Assembly (NCBI RefSeq): GCF_033096445.1
Contig: NZ_AP028155.1
Span: 4,221,880-4,285,879, forward strand
Source: Butyricimonas faecihominis
GTDB taxonomy: Bacteria; Bacteroidota; Bacteroidia; Bacteroidales; Marinifilaceae
Reading direction: 5' to 3'
DNA length: 64,000 nucleotides
Below the pieces are notes generated by a model. The model did not search any database. It had not been told where the DNA came from and saw nothing but the letters and a program-made list of their open reading frames with translations. The number at the start of each line of letters is the position of its first letter. The first letter of the stretch is position 1. The position numbers were made by a program, and so were the translations under genes. Of the stretch, positions 9,447-18,757 are shown piece by piece.

Positions 9447-12400
9447 CTACTCCTGCCTCAACAGCTCCAGAATCTCTTCCCGTGTCAGCTTGTGTGAAAG
9501 ATCCGTACCTTCGAGTAAGGAATCGGCGAGATCTTTTTTCGTGTGATGCAGGCGGATGATTTTCTCTTCGATGGTACCCTTGGCTATCAGGCGGTAGATC
9601 GTTACCGGACGGGTTTGGCCGATCCGGTAGGTCCGGTCTGAGGCTTGATCCTCGACGGCGGGGTTCCACCACGGGTCCATGTGGATCACGAAGTCGGCTG
9701 CCGTGAGATTTAGTCCCAATCCCCCCGCTTTGAGACTGATGAGAAACAGTAGGGATGTTCCCTCCTGGAATTGAGCCACGAGTTGCTCCCGCTGACGGAT
9801 AGGCGTACTACCATCCAAGTATAAATAGGAAATACCCGTTTGGTCAAGCGCTTGGCGGATAAGTGCCAAGTGGGAGGTGAACTGGCTGAACACGAGAGCC
9901 CGGTGATTGTTTGCCTTGAGTTCGTTGACGATGTTTAAAAAGGTTTCCACCTTGGAGGCCTGCGTGGTGAAGGCTTTGTTGACTAAATTTATGTTACAGG
10001 CGGCTAACCGTAGGCGAGTGATTTCCGCGATAATCTTTAATTGGTCCCCGTTTGTCGCGTCTGCCAGTGTCATTTCCGCCTCTCGGCGTAACAACTCGTA
10101 CTGGGCCATTTCCGCTTCGCTGAGTTCCACGTCCCGGATGATCTCCGTTTTCGGGGGTAATTCGTCTAGAACGGCATTCTTCGTGCGTCGTAATAGGAAG
10201 GGGGACAACAAACGTTTCAGTTGATTCTGGCAGGATTTATCTTTTAGTTGAGTGATGGGCTGCACGTAGCGTTCCGTGAAATGTTCGAGACTGCCGAGTA
10301 GTCCCGGGTTGATAAATTGAAACAGGTTCCATAGCTCCCCGAGATGGTTCTGAATGGGCGTTCCGGTAAGAATCAAACGGAAATCAGCTTGTAACTTCAT
10401 GGCCGCCTTTGACATTTTGGTTGTTCGGTTCTTGATTGCGTGGGCTTCATCCAAGACGATCATCTGCCACGGTCTCCCTGTCAACCCCTTTTCTTCCGAG
10501 ACAAGCATTCCGTATGTAGCCAGCAACACGTCGCCCGGTTGCATGGCGGTAATGGTTTGTTGCCTTTCGGTGGCCGAGTTTAGTCGGTAGACATTCAACG
10601 TGGGGGCGAATCGTCGTAATTCATGTTCCCAGTTGGGTAACACGGAGGCGGGACAGATGACGAGTGAAGGGCCTTTACGGGCAACGTGTAGCAACATGGT
10701 GATGGCTTGAACCGTTTTCCCCAGTCCCATATCGTCCGCGAGGCATCCTCCGGCTCCCCAGGCTTCGAGGCGGGCCATCCATTCGAACCCGTCTTTCTGG
10801 TATTCCCGCAGGTCGGCTTTCAGCGTAACGGGAATTTCTGGTTTTAAGCGGGAGGCCTTCTCGATCTTTTTCTGTAAATCCTTGAACCGTTTATCCGTGG
10901 TTAATTGAATTCCTTCTTCTTCCCAGTTGTCAAAAACAGGAGAGGCGAATTGTTGTATCCGGAAACGGTTGTTTTCCTCGACAGACATGGATTCCAGTTC
11001 TTCCAAACGTCTCTTCAAGGTTTGCGTGAGCGAGAGATACTCCTTGTCCCCGATGGGAATGAAACGTCCCTTGCTATGGCGGCAGGCTTGCAGCAACTCG
11101 CTGATCGTCATGATTGTCTTTTCCCCGACACGCAGTTCACCTTCAAGGTCAAACCATTGGTTGCGCCCGGTGAGCGAGAGATGCAAATTATCTCCCGTGA
11201 TGTAATGCTTTATCCGGTAGCGAACGCCTTCCGGCCATTCGATGGAAGCTATCTCGTCGCGGTGTTTTAGCGTTTCCAGTAGGTTCAGACAACTTTCCGG
11301 TGAGTGGAACACGTAAGCGTCCCCGTCGTAGTCATCCGATAATCTTTCCACGTCCGCTAAAACGGCATCCTTGAATCTCTTTTCTTCATCAAGATCCCGG
11401 GTGGCGAGGCTTTTTTCCTCGTTCACGATTCCCGTGACACTTTTAGCCCCTTTCCCCGGTTTACAATATGGAGGAACTTCCCCGAAAGGTTTACAGAAAA
11501 GTTCAGCCCGCAGGGAATCGCCAATCGGGAGGAGTTGCACGACGATACGGCTGTCTCCCTTGATCGTCGGGAGTTGTTCTTGATCGCCGATCAGATCGGA
11601 ATGTACGACAATATTTCCGTTCAGATGCTTGATCAATTCCAAAAGACGTTCTTTGGCCTCCGGCGGGAAAGTTTTCACGCGTTGGAGCGTGCTGATGATC
11701 GTGTATTGTTGCGTGGTCATGTGAATTACTTTCGCCCGTGTCTGGGTTTCCCACGTGATCAGTATGGTCGAGTCGGGGGCTCCCGCGTTGCTCGTGATCG
11801 TGAACCCGTCGGCTTGCTGGCGAATGACGAGTTCCGGCTTTTCTTCCACGATCTCCACGGGGATTCGAGGGTTGGAAGCGAGGAACACCAGCGGGTAACC
11901 CGCGAGACAGGCAATGGCTTCCGTGGCATTCATGTAGTAGCTGCTACCATTGTAGGAGTAGCTTTGTTTTACGAGACGGGCGATTTTTTCATCCACTTCG
12001 CTCATGTCTTGGAGACTCCTATCACTATATCGTTTTAAAGCGATATTCCTTCCCGCGCTCCATGTGATTCCATCTTTGGATTGTTGTAACGTCGGTTGTA
12101 CGTGGTGATATTTGGGATCGATAAGATAGACGATTCGCGAAGTGCTTTTCGTGCCGGCCGTTTTTTCCCTTTTCGTGGGAAGCAATAATTCCAGCGTTTT
12201 TTCCCATTCCGGAATGACTTTGATCCTGCTGATTAAAGGGGTAATGCCCAACTTTTTTTCTAATTCTACCCGAGTTTCTTGCAATTCGGGATAAGGTGCG
12301 GAAGTTTCCAGTAGGAGCAAGTCCCACCCGTTTTTCTGCAATTCGGGGACAAATAAATGTTTGTTTGTGCCAAAGAACGAGAGTGCTAGATTGTGATGTT

Positions 12401-12728
12401 GGAGAATCGTATGTACTAACAACCGGACAAGGGATGTCGAGAACATGATGTCTCGTAACCGAATCGTGTCGTGCAGTTCCTCTGCCGGAGTGTTTTTATG
12501 GATCATGAATAATAATGCGGCCGGGAAAGCTTCTTCCTCCTGCATGGATTTTTTCTTACTCAACACGGCTATACGTTTGTTGCTTTGCTCCGATTTATCC
12601 AGCATGAGTGCTATGGCGTACCCGTAGTTGTAGAAAGGCCACTGTGGTATATCCGTCTTCGCGAGTTTCATACCGGCCTCAAAGTGTTTGATCGCTAGCG
12701 GGTAGTCTCCTTTATACAGGTGGTACAT
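9447..12728 (-). pseudogene. SNF2-family DEAD/DEAH helicase, C-terminal 1093 residues of a frameshifted gene
   Basis: Superfamily 2 DNA-dependent ATPase of the SNF2/RapA type, which remodels protein-DNA complexes. Visible motifs in order: Walker A in 'LADDMGLGKTVQA', motif Ia 'LVICPASVLPNW', Walker B 'LDEAHAIKN', motif III 'LTGTPIQN', then the C-terminal helicase lobe with 'VFSQFTSHLA', 'SLKAGGLGLNLTAADFVI' and 'DPWWNPAVEDQASDRTYRIGQ'. The marked start (12728) is an internal Met. The same frame stays open upstream beyond 12800 and encodes a TPR-like stretch that continues the protein. The upstream minus-strand frame (12782-13456) ends exactly in this overlap, and one extra C in the C-run at 12800-12802 would join the two into about 1336 residues. 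So this is either a real frameshift mutation or a sequencing error. The ATPase core itself is intact. Confidence 0.85.
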
Positions 12729-12781
12729 CCCTTGTAAATAATATCCCTCGGCATTTACCGCGTTTTCTCCCGGGATGCGAC

Positions 12782-13456
12782 TTAAGTCACCGGGTAACAG
12801 GGTGTTGATTCTGGCAAATGTTTTTCCAGTTTTTCTAGATATGGCGGGTTGAGCCCGATGAATGAAATCGTGCGTTGATACGTGTGTTCGAAATTTGGAG
12901 GAAGCTCTAACGTTTCATCTATCATGTCGACTTCTGCTTCGAAGGTTTCCAGGAACTTTGTTATCGGGAAAAAATGTTCAATTCCGCTAAATTCCGGCAT
13001 ATCCAATGCCGCATCCAGCAAGAATTTGGCGTGAATATTTTGGTTCGCGACGGAAAGATAGCTGAAGGGCGTTTGGTTATAATAGTATTTTATTAACGTG
13101 TCTCGAACCCGCTTACCAAGGTAATTCGCCGCGTTCCAAAAATTGGTATTACGAATTTCCTTTTTAAAATCTCGCTTTTGCTTTTCTAGCTGAAGCAAGA
13201 GGTGAAGGGAAAGGTGAGGTTCCAGCACGTAATAGGAGTCTAGTATATTTTTGCTAGGCCAGATGATGTCGGGGTAATCTTTTAACGAGAGGATGATTGC
13301 TTGGCGTTTTGATTTGGATTTTTCGAAAGGTAATTCGAGTCGTTCCAGTGTACTTTTGGAAATAGGACAACAGGAATAGGCTAGTAATTCCACGATATAT
13401 TTGATCTCGGGTGGTAAAGCTTGGTATTTTTGTTCAAAGATTTCGCGTGATTCCAT
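12782..13456 (-). pseudogene. N-terminal part of the frameshifted SNF2 helicase
   Basis: A 224-residue reading frame starting at ATG 13456 (MESREIFEQKY...). It is rich in Leu, Glu and Lys and contains no catalytic motif. The longer frame begins at a TTG (13510) that is part of the promoter -33 element, so 13456 is the better start. The end of the frame, '...EKHLPESTP' followed by a few unlike residues and a stop, overlaps the open upstream extension of the helicase frame. Restoring one base at 12800-12802 would read '...ESTPLLPGDLSRIPGE...' straight into the helicase. The likeliest reading is therefore one broken gene. A separate small gene overlapping the helicase is less likely. Confidence 0.65.
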
Positions 13457-13479
13457 GATTATAAGAGGTTTATTATGTA

Positions 13480-13510
13480 CAAAATTAACTATTAATAGGC
13501 TTTTATGCAA
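13480..13510 (-). promoter_or_regulatory. Bacteroidetes-type promoter of the helicase gene
   Basis: On the minus strand TTG (13510-13508) is followed after 20 nt by TAATTTTG (13487-13480), which matches the -33 and -7 elements of the primary sigma factor of Bacteroidetes. Transcription would start near 13475, about 20 nt upstream of the ATG at 13456. This excludes the TTG at 13510 as a start codon. Confidence 0.75.
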
Positions 13511-13657
13511 TGGTTCCGTGGAAAAATGCGAAGAGATCGGAAACAGGTGCTGACGAGTACAATAGTTATTTCATGATAAATAGGTGATGACTACTGGATG
13601 AAATACGTAAGATATATTTTTCTTAGATTATAAGAATACTTTATGAACCTTATTATA

Positions 13658-13701
13658 TATAAGGTTCATATAATGTTTCTATAAGGTATCTATAAGGTTT
13701 A
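13658..13701. repeat. Four tandem 11-bp direct repeats with TATAAGGT core
   Basis: Four consecutive 11-mers read TATAAGGTTCA, TATAATGTTTC, TATAAGGTATC and TATAAGGTTTA. The period equals one DNA turn, which is typical of tandem binding of OmpR/PhoB-type regulators. The first copy also forms one arm of a palindrome, GAACCTTAT/ATAAGGTTC, at 13645-13667. The array lies about 180 bp upstream of the helicase promoter and 250 bp past the histidine kinase stop. A related TGTAAGG repeat set sits in front of the TonB-dependent receptor at 16169. Confidence 0.7.
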
Positions 13702-13768
13702 TGATGGTATTCGTCAGGTAGTGATCAACTTGTAATAAAGGATTTAGGTATTAATTGGGATTAAAAAG

Positions 13769-13925
13769 TGGGTGTCTCCAAAAGTCATTTTTAAACAACT
13801 ACCCCCACTAACTCCTCCTTACACGGGGGAAGAAACCGCTTGGTAATCAACTCTCTCCCTGTGTAAGGGGGAGCTGGAGGGGGTAGTTGGCAAATACAAG
13901 TAGAACTTTTTGGGACAGCCCTCTT
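13769..13925. repeat. Large mosaic intergenic palindrome (terminator or MITE-like), copy 1
   Basis: Nested inverted repeat. The outer arms resemble GGTGTCTCCAAAAGTCA on the left and the complement of AACTTTTTGGGACAGCCC on the right. The next arms are CAACTACCCCC and GGGGGTAGTTG, and an inner pair CTCCTTACACGGGGGA/TCCCTGTGTAAGGGGGAG closes the structure. It lies immediately after the histidine kinase gene. The outer ends resemble those of the palindrome at 19656-19843. The rest of the 13511-13947 gap holds the repeat array at 13658 and otherwise no recognisable gene. Confidence 0.65.
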
Positions 13926-13947
13926 TTTAGTTGTTCCGGAAAATGTG

Positions 13948-15315
13948 TTATTCCGGTAGCAATATTTCAGTTGAAAAACCGTGTGGCTGTAAATTGTGAA
14001 AACAGATTTTCCCTTTATGTAGTTTCACGATCTGGCAAACAATGCTTAATCCCAAGCCGTGTTCCTGCCCGGGAAGGAGGTCCGGGATTTCCCCTTGAGC
14101 CAAAGTTTGTAATTTTTGCAGGAAGGCAGGAGAAACTCCTTTGCCGTTATCGGAAACGGAAAAGCGGTAGAAACCCGATTGATAGGTCAGGCTCAACGTT
14201 AATGTCGTTCCTGCCGGGGTGTGCTGGATACTGTTGTAAAGCAAATTGTTGATGGTCCGGGAGAGTAGGCCGGGGTCTCCATGCAGGGTGCTTTTTTCGA
14301 TGTTCGGGTCTATACGGGTTTCAATTTGATAATATTGGGTGCGAGGGTCGCTGTTTAGAAAAGCGGCGATGGTTTGTCGGAAGAAAACGGAGGGGTGAAA
14401 GGTTTCTTCCCGTAAGGGTTGAGTCCCTTTTTCGAGTTGAGAAAAGAGGTTCAGGTCGTTGATGAGTTCCCGTAATTTAAGCGCTTGATTCTTGATATAA
14501 AGAGCCTGTTTACGAGTCTCTTCCGAGGAATAGTCTCCGTCTTCCAGTTGTCCGGCACGTCCGAGAATGACGGACAAAGGGGTGCGTACGTCATGTGACA
14601 CGCCTGCGATCCAGTTTTCCCGATAAGCGGTTTGTTTATGCAAAAGGTCTGATGTTTGGTTCAGACAAGAGGCGACATCCGAAAAGACACCTTTTTCATT
14701 CACCCGGACGGTTTCCCCGCGGGATAGTCTTTGTATCCCGCCAAGAATACTTTTCAGGGAATGCAGCATACGGCGATCAATGAACAAATAGCCTAAAATC
14801 AACACGGAAATGTTACCCAAGATCAAGAGGAGGTTGAGAACCGGGAAAAACTTCATTTCCGTGATTTGTTGCATATTGTCGAAATTTGGAGAGCTATCAT
14901 TTAGGTCGCTGGCAGCGAACATCTCTTCATCCCTTTTGTAGCCTGTCGGCGAATCGTCTTTCAAATGGGATTTCGCGAGTGTGGAGATGTCTCCCAGCGT
15001 GGTGGTGTCCGGTAACAATCCGGGGAGATTGACGGCCCAACGGATATTTCTTTGTTTGTCATCGAGTAGCATGACCCACATTTGCTGTTCCTTGACCTGC
15101 ACGAGTAACAGGGAGTCGACCTTGAAATTATTATTCTCGATGTGCAAGCGATCAGCCAGCTTGCGGATAAATTGTGCTGGCGGCTGGGAAACCCCGGCTT
15201 TCAGGTAATAGTGGACGACGAGCGAGTAGATGAGAATGTTCACGGAGATTAGCAAGATGGCCCCGATGAGAACTCGTTTCCCGATACGCTTTATGGAATG
15301 TTGCAGGTCTTTCAT
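13948..15315 (-). CDS. Membrane sensor histidine kinase
   Basis: Inner-membrane two-component sensor that autophosphorylates on His and passes the phosphate to the regulator encoded just upstream. Using ATG 15315 it has 455 residues; a TTG nine codons upstream would overlap the regulator gene and is less likely. The layout is one membrane segment near residues 14-36, a periplasmic sensor of about 120 residues without a recognised domain, and a second membrane segment (about 156-180). These are followed by a HAMP-like linker and HisKA with 'AGVSHDVRTPLS' (phospho-accepting His about 241). The HATPase domain shows an N-box 'NNLLYNSIQHTP', G1 'DNGKG' and G2 'HGLGLSIV'. The start is 4 nt after the regulator stop, so they form one operon. 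The signal is unknown. Confidence 0.93.
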   Translation of the reverse strand: MKDLQHSIKRIGKRVLIGAILLISVNILIYSLVVHYYLKAGVSQPPAQFIRKLADRLHIENNNFKVDSLLLVQVKEQQMWVMLLDDKQRNIRWAVNLPGLLPDTTTLGDISTLAKSHLKDDSPTGYKRDEEMFAASDLNDSSPNFDNMQQITEMKFFPVLNLLLILGNISVLILGYLFIDRRMLHSLKSILGGIQRLSRGETVRVNEKGVFSDVASCLNQTSDLLHKQTAYRENWIAGVSHDVRTPLSVILGRAGQLEDGDYSSEETRKQALYIKNQALKLRELINDLNLFSQLEKGTQPLREETFHPSVFFRQTIAAFLNSDPRTQYYQIETRIDPNIEKSTLHGDPGLLSRTINNLLYNSIQHTPAGTTLTLSLTYQSGFYRFSVSDNGKGVSPAFLQKLQTLAQGEIPDLLPGQEHGLGLSIVCQIVKLHKGKICFHNLQPHGFSTEILLPE

Positions 15316-15319
15316 GGCT

Positions 15320-16039
15320 TTATAGGATAAGTTTGTAACCAAGCCCCTTGATCGTGATGAGAGATTCCGGGGAGGAAGGGGTCATTTCTATCTTTTCCCG
15401 GATACGCCGGATGTGGGCCATAAGGGAATTTTCATACCCGTAGAGATTATCGCCCCACGCTTCCGCGCAAAGGGCATCCATGGTAACGATGCGGTTGGCC
15501 GATTTGTAGAGTACGTTCAAAATGGCGTGTTCTCTGGCGGTGAGCGGGAAGGTCTCGCCTTGGCGGTTTATTTCTGCCTTGTCGAAATCGATGGTGCAAT
15601 GGGCCAGCTCGATCACTGTTTTCTCATTTTTGTATGATCGGCGAAGAATGGCGCTCAGCCGGAGAAGGAGTTCTTTGGGAAGAAACGGTTTGGTCATGTA
15701 ATCGTCGCCCCCGGCATCTAGTCCCGTGAACATGTCTTCCGGCTTGTCCCGGGCGGTTAGAAACAGGATAGGAATGTCCTTGATCTGCCGAATGTCTTTC
15801 ATCAGGGAAAATCCATCCCTGTCCGGGAGATTCACGTCCAAGATGGCGAGATCGGGGAAGGAGGTGTGGCAGGCGACAATGGCTTCTTGCGCGGAACCGG
15901 CGGTGGTGATGGAAGAAAAACCGTCTTCTCGAAGAATACTTTCGATGAGGTCCAGTAATTGTCGTTCGTCATCGACAATCAGGATGTGTTTTCTTTTGAT
16001 GAAATTGAATTCTTTATCCATAGTGACGCCGTTTTCCAT
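15320..16039 (-). CDS. OmpR/PhoB-family response regulator
   Basis: Cytoplasmic DNA-binding regulator of the adjacent kinase. The receiver domain has the acidic pair D23-D24, the phospho-acceptor D68 in 'ILDVNLPD', the switch T95 and the conserved Lys in 'DDYMTKPF'. The C-terminal winged helix shows 'LTAREHAILNVLYKSANRIVT' and ends in 'ITIKGLGYKLIL', typical of OmpR/PhoB proteins. A -7-like TAGATTTG (16058-16051) lies so close to ATG 16039 that the second ATG at 16021 (MDKEFNF) may be the true start. Direct repeats of 11-bp period between this gene and the divergent receptor gene are the likely target (inference). Confidence 0.94.
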   Translation of the reverse strand: MENGVTMDKEFNFIKRKHILIVDDERQLLDLIESILREDGFSSITTAGSAQEAIVACHTSFPDLAILDVNLPDRDGFSLMKDIRQIKDIPILFLTARDKPEDMFTGLDAGGDDYMTKPFLPKELLLRLSAILRRSYKNEKTVIELAHCTIDFDKAEINRQGETFPLTAREHAILNVLYKSANRIVTMDALCAEAWGDNLYGYENSLMAHIRRIREKIEMTPSSPESLITIKGLGYKLIL

Positions 16040-16050
16040 GATTCTCTATA

Positions 16051-16058
16051 CAAATCTA
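16051..16058 (-). promoter_or_regulatory. -7 element of the response regulator/kinase operon
   Basis: TAGATTTG on the minus strand fits TAnnTTTG. No TTG is present 19-21 nt upstream, so the promoter may need an activator. Only about 12 nt separate it from ATG 16039, which favours the start at 16021. Confidence 0.5.
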
Positions 16059-16094
16059 GGGAAAAAAAACGTGAAATCTAGCGGGTGGGATGAA

Positions 16095-16123
16095 ATGTAA
16101 GGTAAATGTAAGGAAGGCGTAAG
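16095..16123. promoter_or_regulatory. Three 11-bp-spaced GTAAG half-sites, candidate operator of the two-component regulator
   Basis: GTAAG begins at 16097, 16108 and 16119, exactly 11 bp apart; the first two copies are identical over ATGTAAGG. OmpR/PhoB-type regulators bind such one-turn direct repeats. The rightmost half-site occupies the place where the -33 element of the receptor promoter (-7 at 16145-16152) would be, and no -33 TTG exists there. This arrangement is typical of activator-dependent promoters. Confidence 0.6.
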
Positions 16124-16144
16124 CTACTCGCAAGGATTCGGGAG

Positions 16145-16152
16145 TATATTTG
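16145..16152 (+). promoter_or_regulatory. -7 element of the TonB-dependent receptor gene
   Basis: TATATTTG matches the Bacteroidetes -7 consensus TAnnTTTG and lies 17 nt before the ATG at 16169. A matching -33 TTG is missing. The GTAAG repeat array sits upstream in its place. Confidence 0.55.
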
Positions 16153-16168
16153 TTAAAAAATCGAACGA

Positions 16169-18616
16169 ATGGAGATCAATAAATATTTAGGCTTGATTTT
16201 ATTGTTTTGCGTGACGTCGGTGGCGTATGCGCGGCAAGATGAGAAAGGATGTATCGTGAAAGGATGGGTGAAGGACACGGTGTCGTTGAAAGCGATCGCA
16301 TATGCCACGGTGCAGGTGGCGGAGGCGGAACATCGAACAATTCCCGTGAAGCTGACGGTGACCGATACGAATGGCTTTTTTAAGGTGGGACCTTTGGCGG
16401 TAGGGAAGTATGTACTTACTTTTTCTCACGTGGGTTATCGGGGGGTAGTGTGGGAATTCCGGGTTGAGGCAGGACGGGACGAGATGAGTGTGGGAACATT
16501 GTACATGGTGGCGTCCGCGGAGAGATTGCAGGAGGTGGATGTGGTTGCTAGGAAGTTGCCGATCCGGTTTGAGGTGGATAAAATTACTTATGACATGGGG
16601 GATGATCCTGACGCGAAGAATGAAAGCGTGCTGGAGGTGTTACGTAAGGTTCCATTGGTGACCGTTGACGGGATGGATGGCATTGAACTGAACGGGAGAA
16701 AATGCAGTATTTATATAAACGGACGCCCGTCGGGGCTGGTGAAACAGCAACCGGGAAAGGGATTGAAAGGGATTCCCGCCGTAGCGGTGAAAAAGATCGA
16801 GGTGATCACGGACCCGGGTGCGAAATATGATGCATCGGAGGTGGGTGGTATTATAAATATTGAAATGGCGAGGATGGGGCTGGAGGGATATTCCTTGTAT
16901 GTCGTGGGAGGCGGGGATGATTACGGGACTTGGAATGTGGCCGCGAACGGGATGTTGAAGTATGGTAAATTGTCGTTGTCGTCTTTCTTGTCTTATTATG
17001 ACGTGGGGGCGAGGAGGTCGGAGTATCATAACGTGTTGGAGAACCTGAACGATCAGGAGCAACGTTATCTCGTGTGGGATATGAATAGCGAGGTGATCCA
17101 GCCGATGACTTGGGGAAATGTCGAGGTGAGTTACGAGGTGGATTCGTTGAATTTGTTGACGTTTTCTTTTTCTTCCCGGCAGACGGATTCGAGGTGGAAA
17201 CAGACGGGATGGAATGAGGCGCGACGAGAGGATCATGCTTCTTTGTATGAATACGGGGTGTCAGAGAGAATCGGGATGGACGATGGGACTCGGGAGGTTG
17301 CATTTAATTATCAACGAACGTTCGAGAATCCGGATCACGTGTTTACGCTTTCTTATATGTATAATCGAACACCCTCGGAAGGATATACAAACCGAGACGT
17401 GTTTGATTTCCAAAAGATGGATGAGGGGGTGAAGTTTTCTCCTTATGAAACTCGGAACCGGAATAAGGCTTACACGGGAGAACACACGGTGCAGGCAGAT
17501 TACGTGAATCGGTTTAGTGCGGTACACGCTTTGGAGAGCGGGGTAAAGTATATTCGGAGGAACACGTCGAGCAAGAGTTTTTATCGGGAGCGAACGGATG
17601 CGGGAGCGGATTGGGGAATGCAGGCTGAACGGATGGAGAAACTTTTGCACGTGCAGGATATTTATGCTGCCTATGCCGCTTATTCGTTCAACTATAAGAA
17701 GTTCGGGATGAAGTTGGGGGCTCGTTTTGAACAGGCAACTTTGGATGTTTCTTTGTACCCGGATACGCAACCGGATTTTGATGCCCGTTTTTCTAATTTG
17801 GTACCCTCCGTGGCGTTATCGTTTCAGGCGGCCCGGACACGGGTGTGGAAGTTGGGGTATAATATGCGGATTATGCGACCGGGAGTTGGTTTGCTGAACC
17901 CGTACCAGTCGGAAACGAATGCCAGCGTGGTGTCTTACGGGAATAGCCGTTTGAAGGCGGAACGCTTTCATCATGTCAGTTTCGGGTTTAGTTCCTTCGC
18001 CTCGAAATGGATGGTGAACGCCAGTCTCGATTATCGTTATGCCGGGAACGCGATTCAAGGGTATGGCTTTGTGAGCGAGGAGGGACGGGTGGAGAATACC
18101 TACGGAAATATCGGGAAGGAGAATAGCGTGGCGTTGAATCTGTTCGTGAATTGTAATTTGAAGAGTAAGACCAGCGTGCGTTTGAACGGAAACGTGGCAT
18201 ATATTGATTTGGAGAGTAAGGAAGTACCGTCAAGCGCGTGTGGATGGCAATATTCGGTGACAGGGATGGTACAACAGACGTTGGGATGGGGTATCCGGAC
18301 GATGGTGCAGGGTGGTTATATCGGTTCCCGGGTCAGCCTGCAAACGGATTATCCGGGGAGTTATTATTACGTGTTGCAGGTAAATAAGAGTTTCTTGAAA
18401 GATCGTTTTACCTTGTCTTTGGTGGCTAGTAATATTTTTGATAATGAACGGAAGTCGAAAGGGAAGAAAATAGGAGCGGGGTATGTCCAGCATTTTGGGA
18501 ATGTCATGGAATATTCGAGTGTGCAGTTTTGGTTGTCTTACCGGATCGGGAACTTACGGGCCGCGGTGAAGAAGGTAAAAAGAGGAATTGTGAATGACGA
18601 TGTGCTGAAAGAGTGA
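16169..18616 (+). CDS. TonB-dependent outer-membrane receptor (OMP beta-barrel family, non-SusC)
   Basis: Outer-membrane protein of 815 residues. A Sec signal (about 1-21, AYA-RQ) precedes a carboxypeptidase-regulatory-like beta-sandwich (about 30-110, with 'GWVKDTVSLKAIAYATVQV' and 'GPLAVGKYVLTFSHVGYRG'). A plug-like domain (about 128-235) contains 'VLEVLRKVPLVTVDG' and 'CSIYINGRPSG'. The remaining residues form the C-terminal barrel, like the 'outer membrane beta-barrel family protein' group. There is no SusD next to it, so it is not a Sus-type importer. It is divergent from a two-component system with a shared 129-nt regulatory gap, and control by that system is likely. The substrate could be a metal chelate, a small molecule or a peptide; the sequence does not tell. 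Confidence 0.88.
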   Translation: MEINKYLGLILLFCVTSVAYARQDEKGCIVKGWVKDTVSLKAIAYATVQVAEAEHRTIPVKLTVTDTNGFFKVGPLAVGKYVLTFSHVGYRGVVWEFRVEAGRDEMSVGTLYMVASAERLQEVDVVARKLPIRFEVDKITYDMGDDPDAKNESVLEVLRKVPLVTVDGMDGIELNGRKCSIYINGRPSGLVKQQPGKGLKGIPAVAVKKIEVITDPGAKYDASEVGGIINIEMARMGLEGYSLYVVGGGDDYGTWNVAANGMLKYGKLSLSSFLSYYDVGARRSEYHNVLENLNDQEQRYLVWDMNSEVIQPMTWGNVEVSYEVDSLNLLTFSFSSRQTDSRWKQTGWNEARREDHASLYEYGVSERIGMDDGTREVAFNYQRTFENPDHVFTLSYMYNRTPSEGYTNRDVFDFQKMDEGVKFSPYETRNRNKAYTGEHTVQADYVNRFSAVHALESGVKYIRRNTSSKSFYRERTDAGADWGMQAERMEKLLHVQDIYAAYAAYSFNYKKFGMKLGARFEQATLDVSLYPDTQPDFDARFSNLVPSVALSFQAARTRVWKLGYNMRIMRPGVGLLNPYQSETNASVVSYGNSRLKAERFHHVSFGFSSFASKWMVNASLDYRYAGNAIQGYGFVSEEGRVENTYGNIGKENSVALNLFVNCNLKSKTSVRLNGNVAYIDLESKEVPSSACGWQYSVTGMVQQTLGWGIRTMVQGGYIGSRVSLQTDYPGSYYYVLQVNKSFLKDRFTLSLVASNIFDNERKSKGKKIGAGYVQHFGNVMEYSSVQFWLSYRIGNLRAAVKKVKRGIVNDDVLKE

Positions 18617-18670
18617 GCGGGGGCTTTAGAATGCAATTTGTGTAGAAAAAGTATAAATATTGGATCATTT

Positions 18671-18702
18671 TTGTCAGATGGTTGATAATTGTGTTATCTT
18701 TG
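18671..18702 (+). promoter_or_regulatory. Bacteroidetes-type promoter of the acyltransferase gene
   Basis: TTG (18671-18673), 21 nt, then TATCTTTG (18695-18702) matches the -33/-7 pattern. The start codon at 18758 lies about 50 nt downstream of the expected transcription start. Confidence 0.7.
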
Positions 18703-18757
18703 ATTGACTTGCTGTAGGAATCAAGTTTAAAATGCGTGTGAAATTTATACTTTTTAG

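Noticed and set aside
13508-13510. TTG at 13510 as start codon of the helicase N-terminal frame
   Set aside because: It is the -33 element of a consensus promoter, so it would lie upstream of the transcript start. ATG 13456 is used instead.
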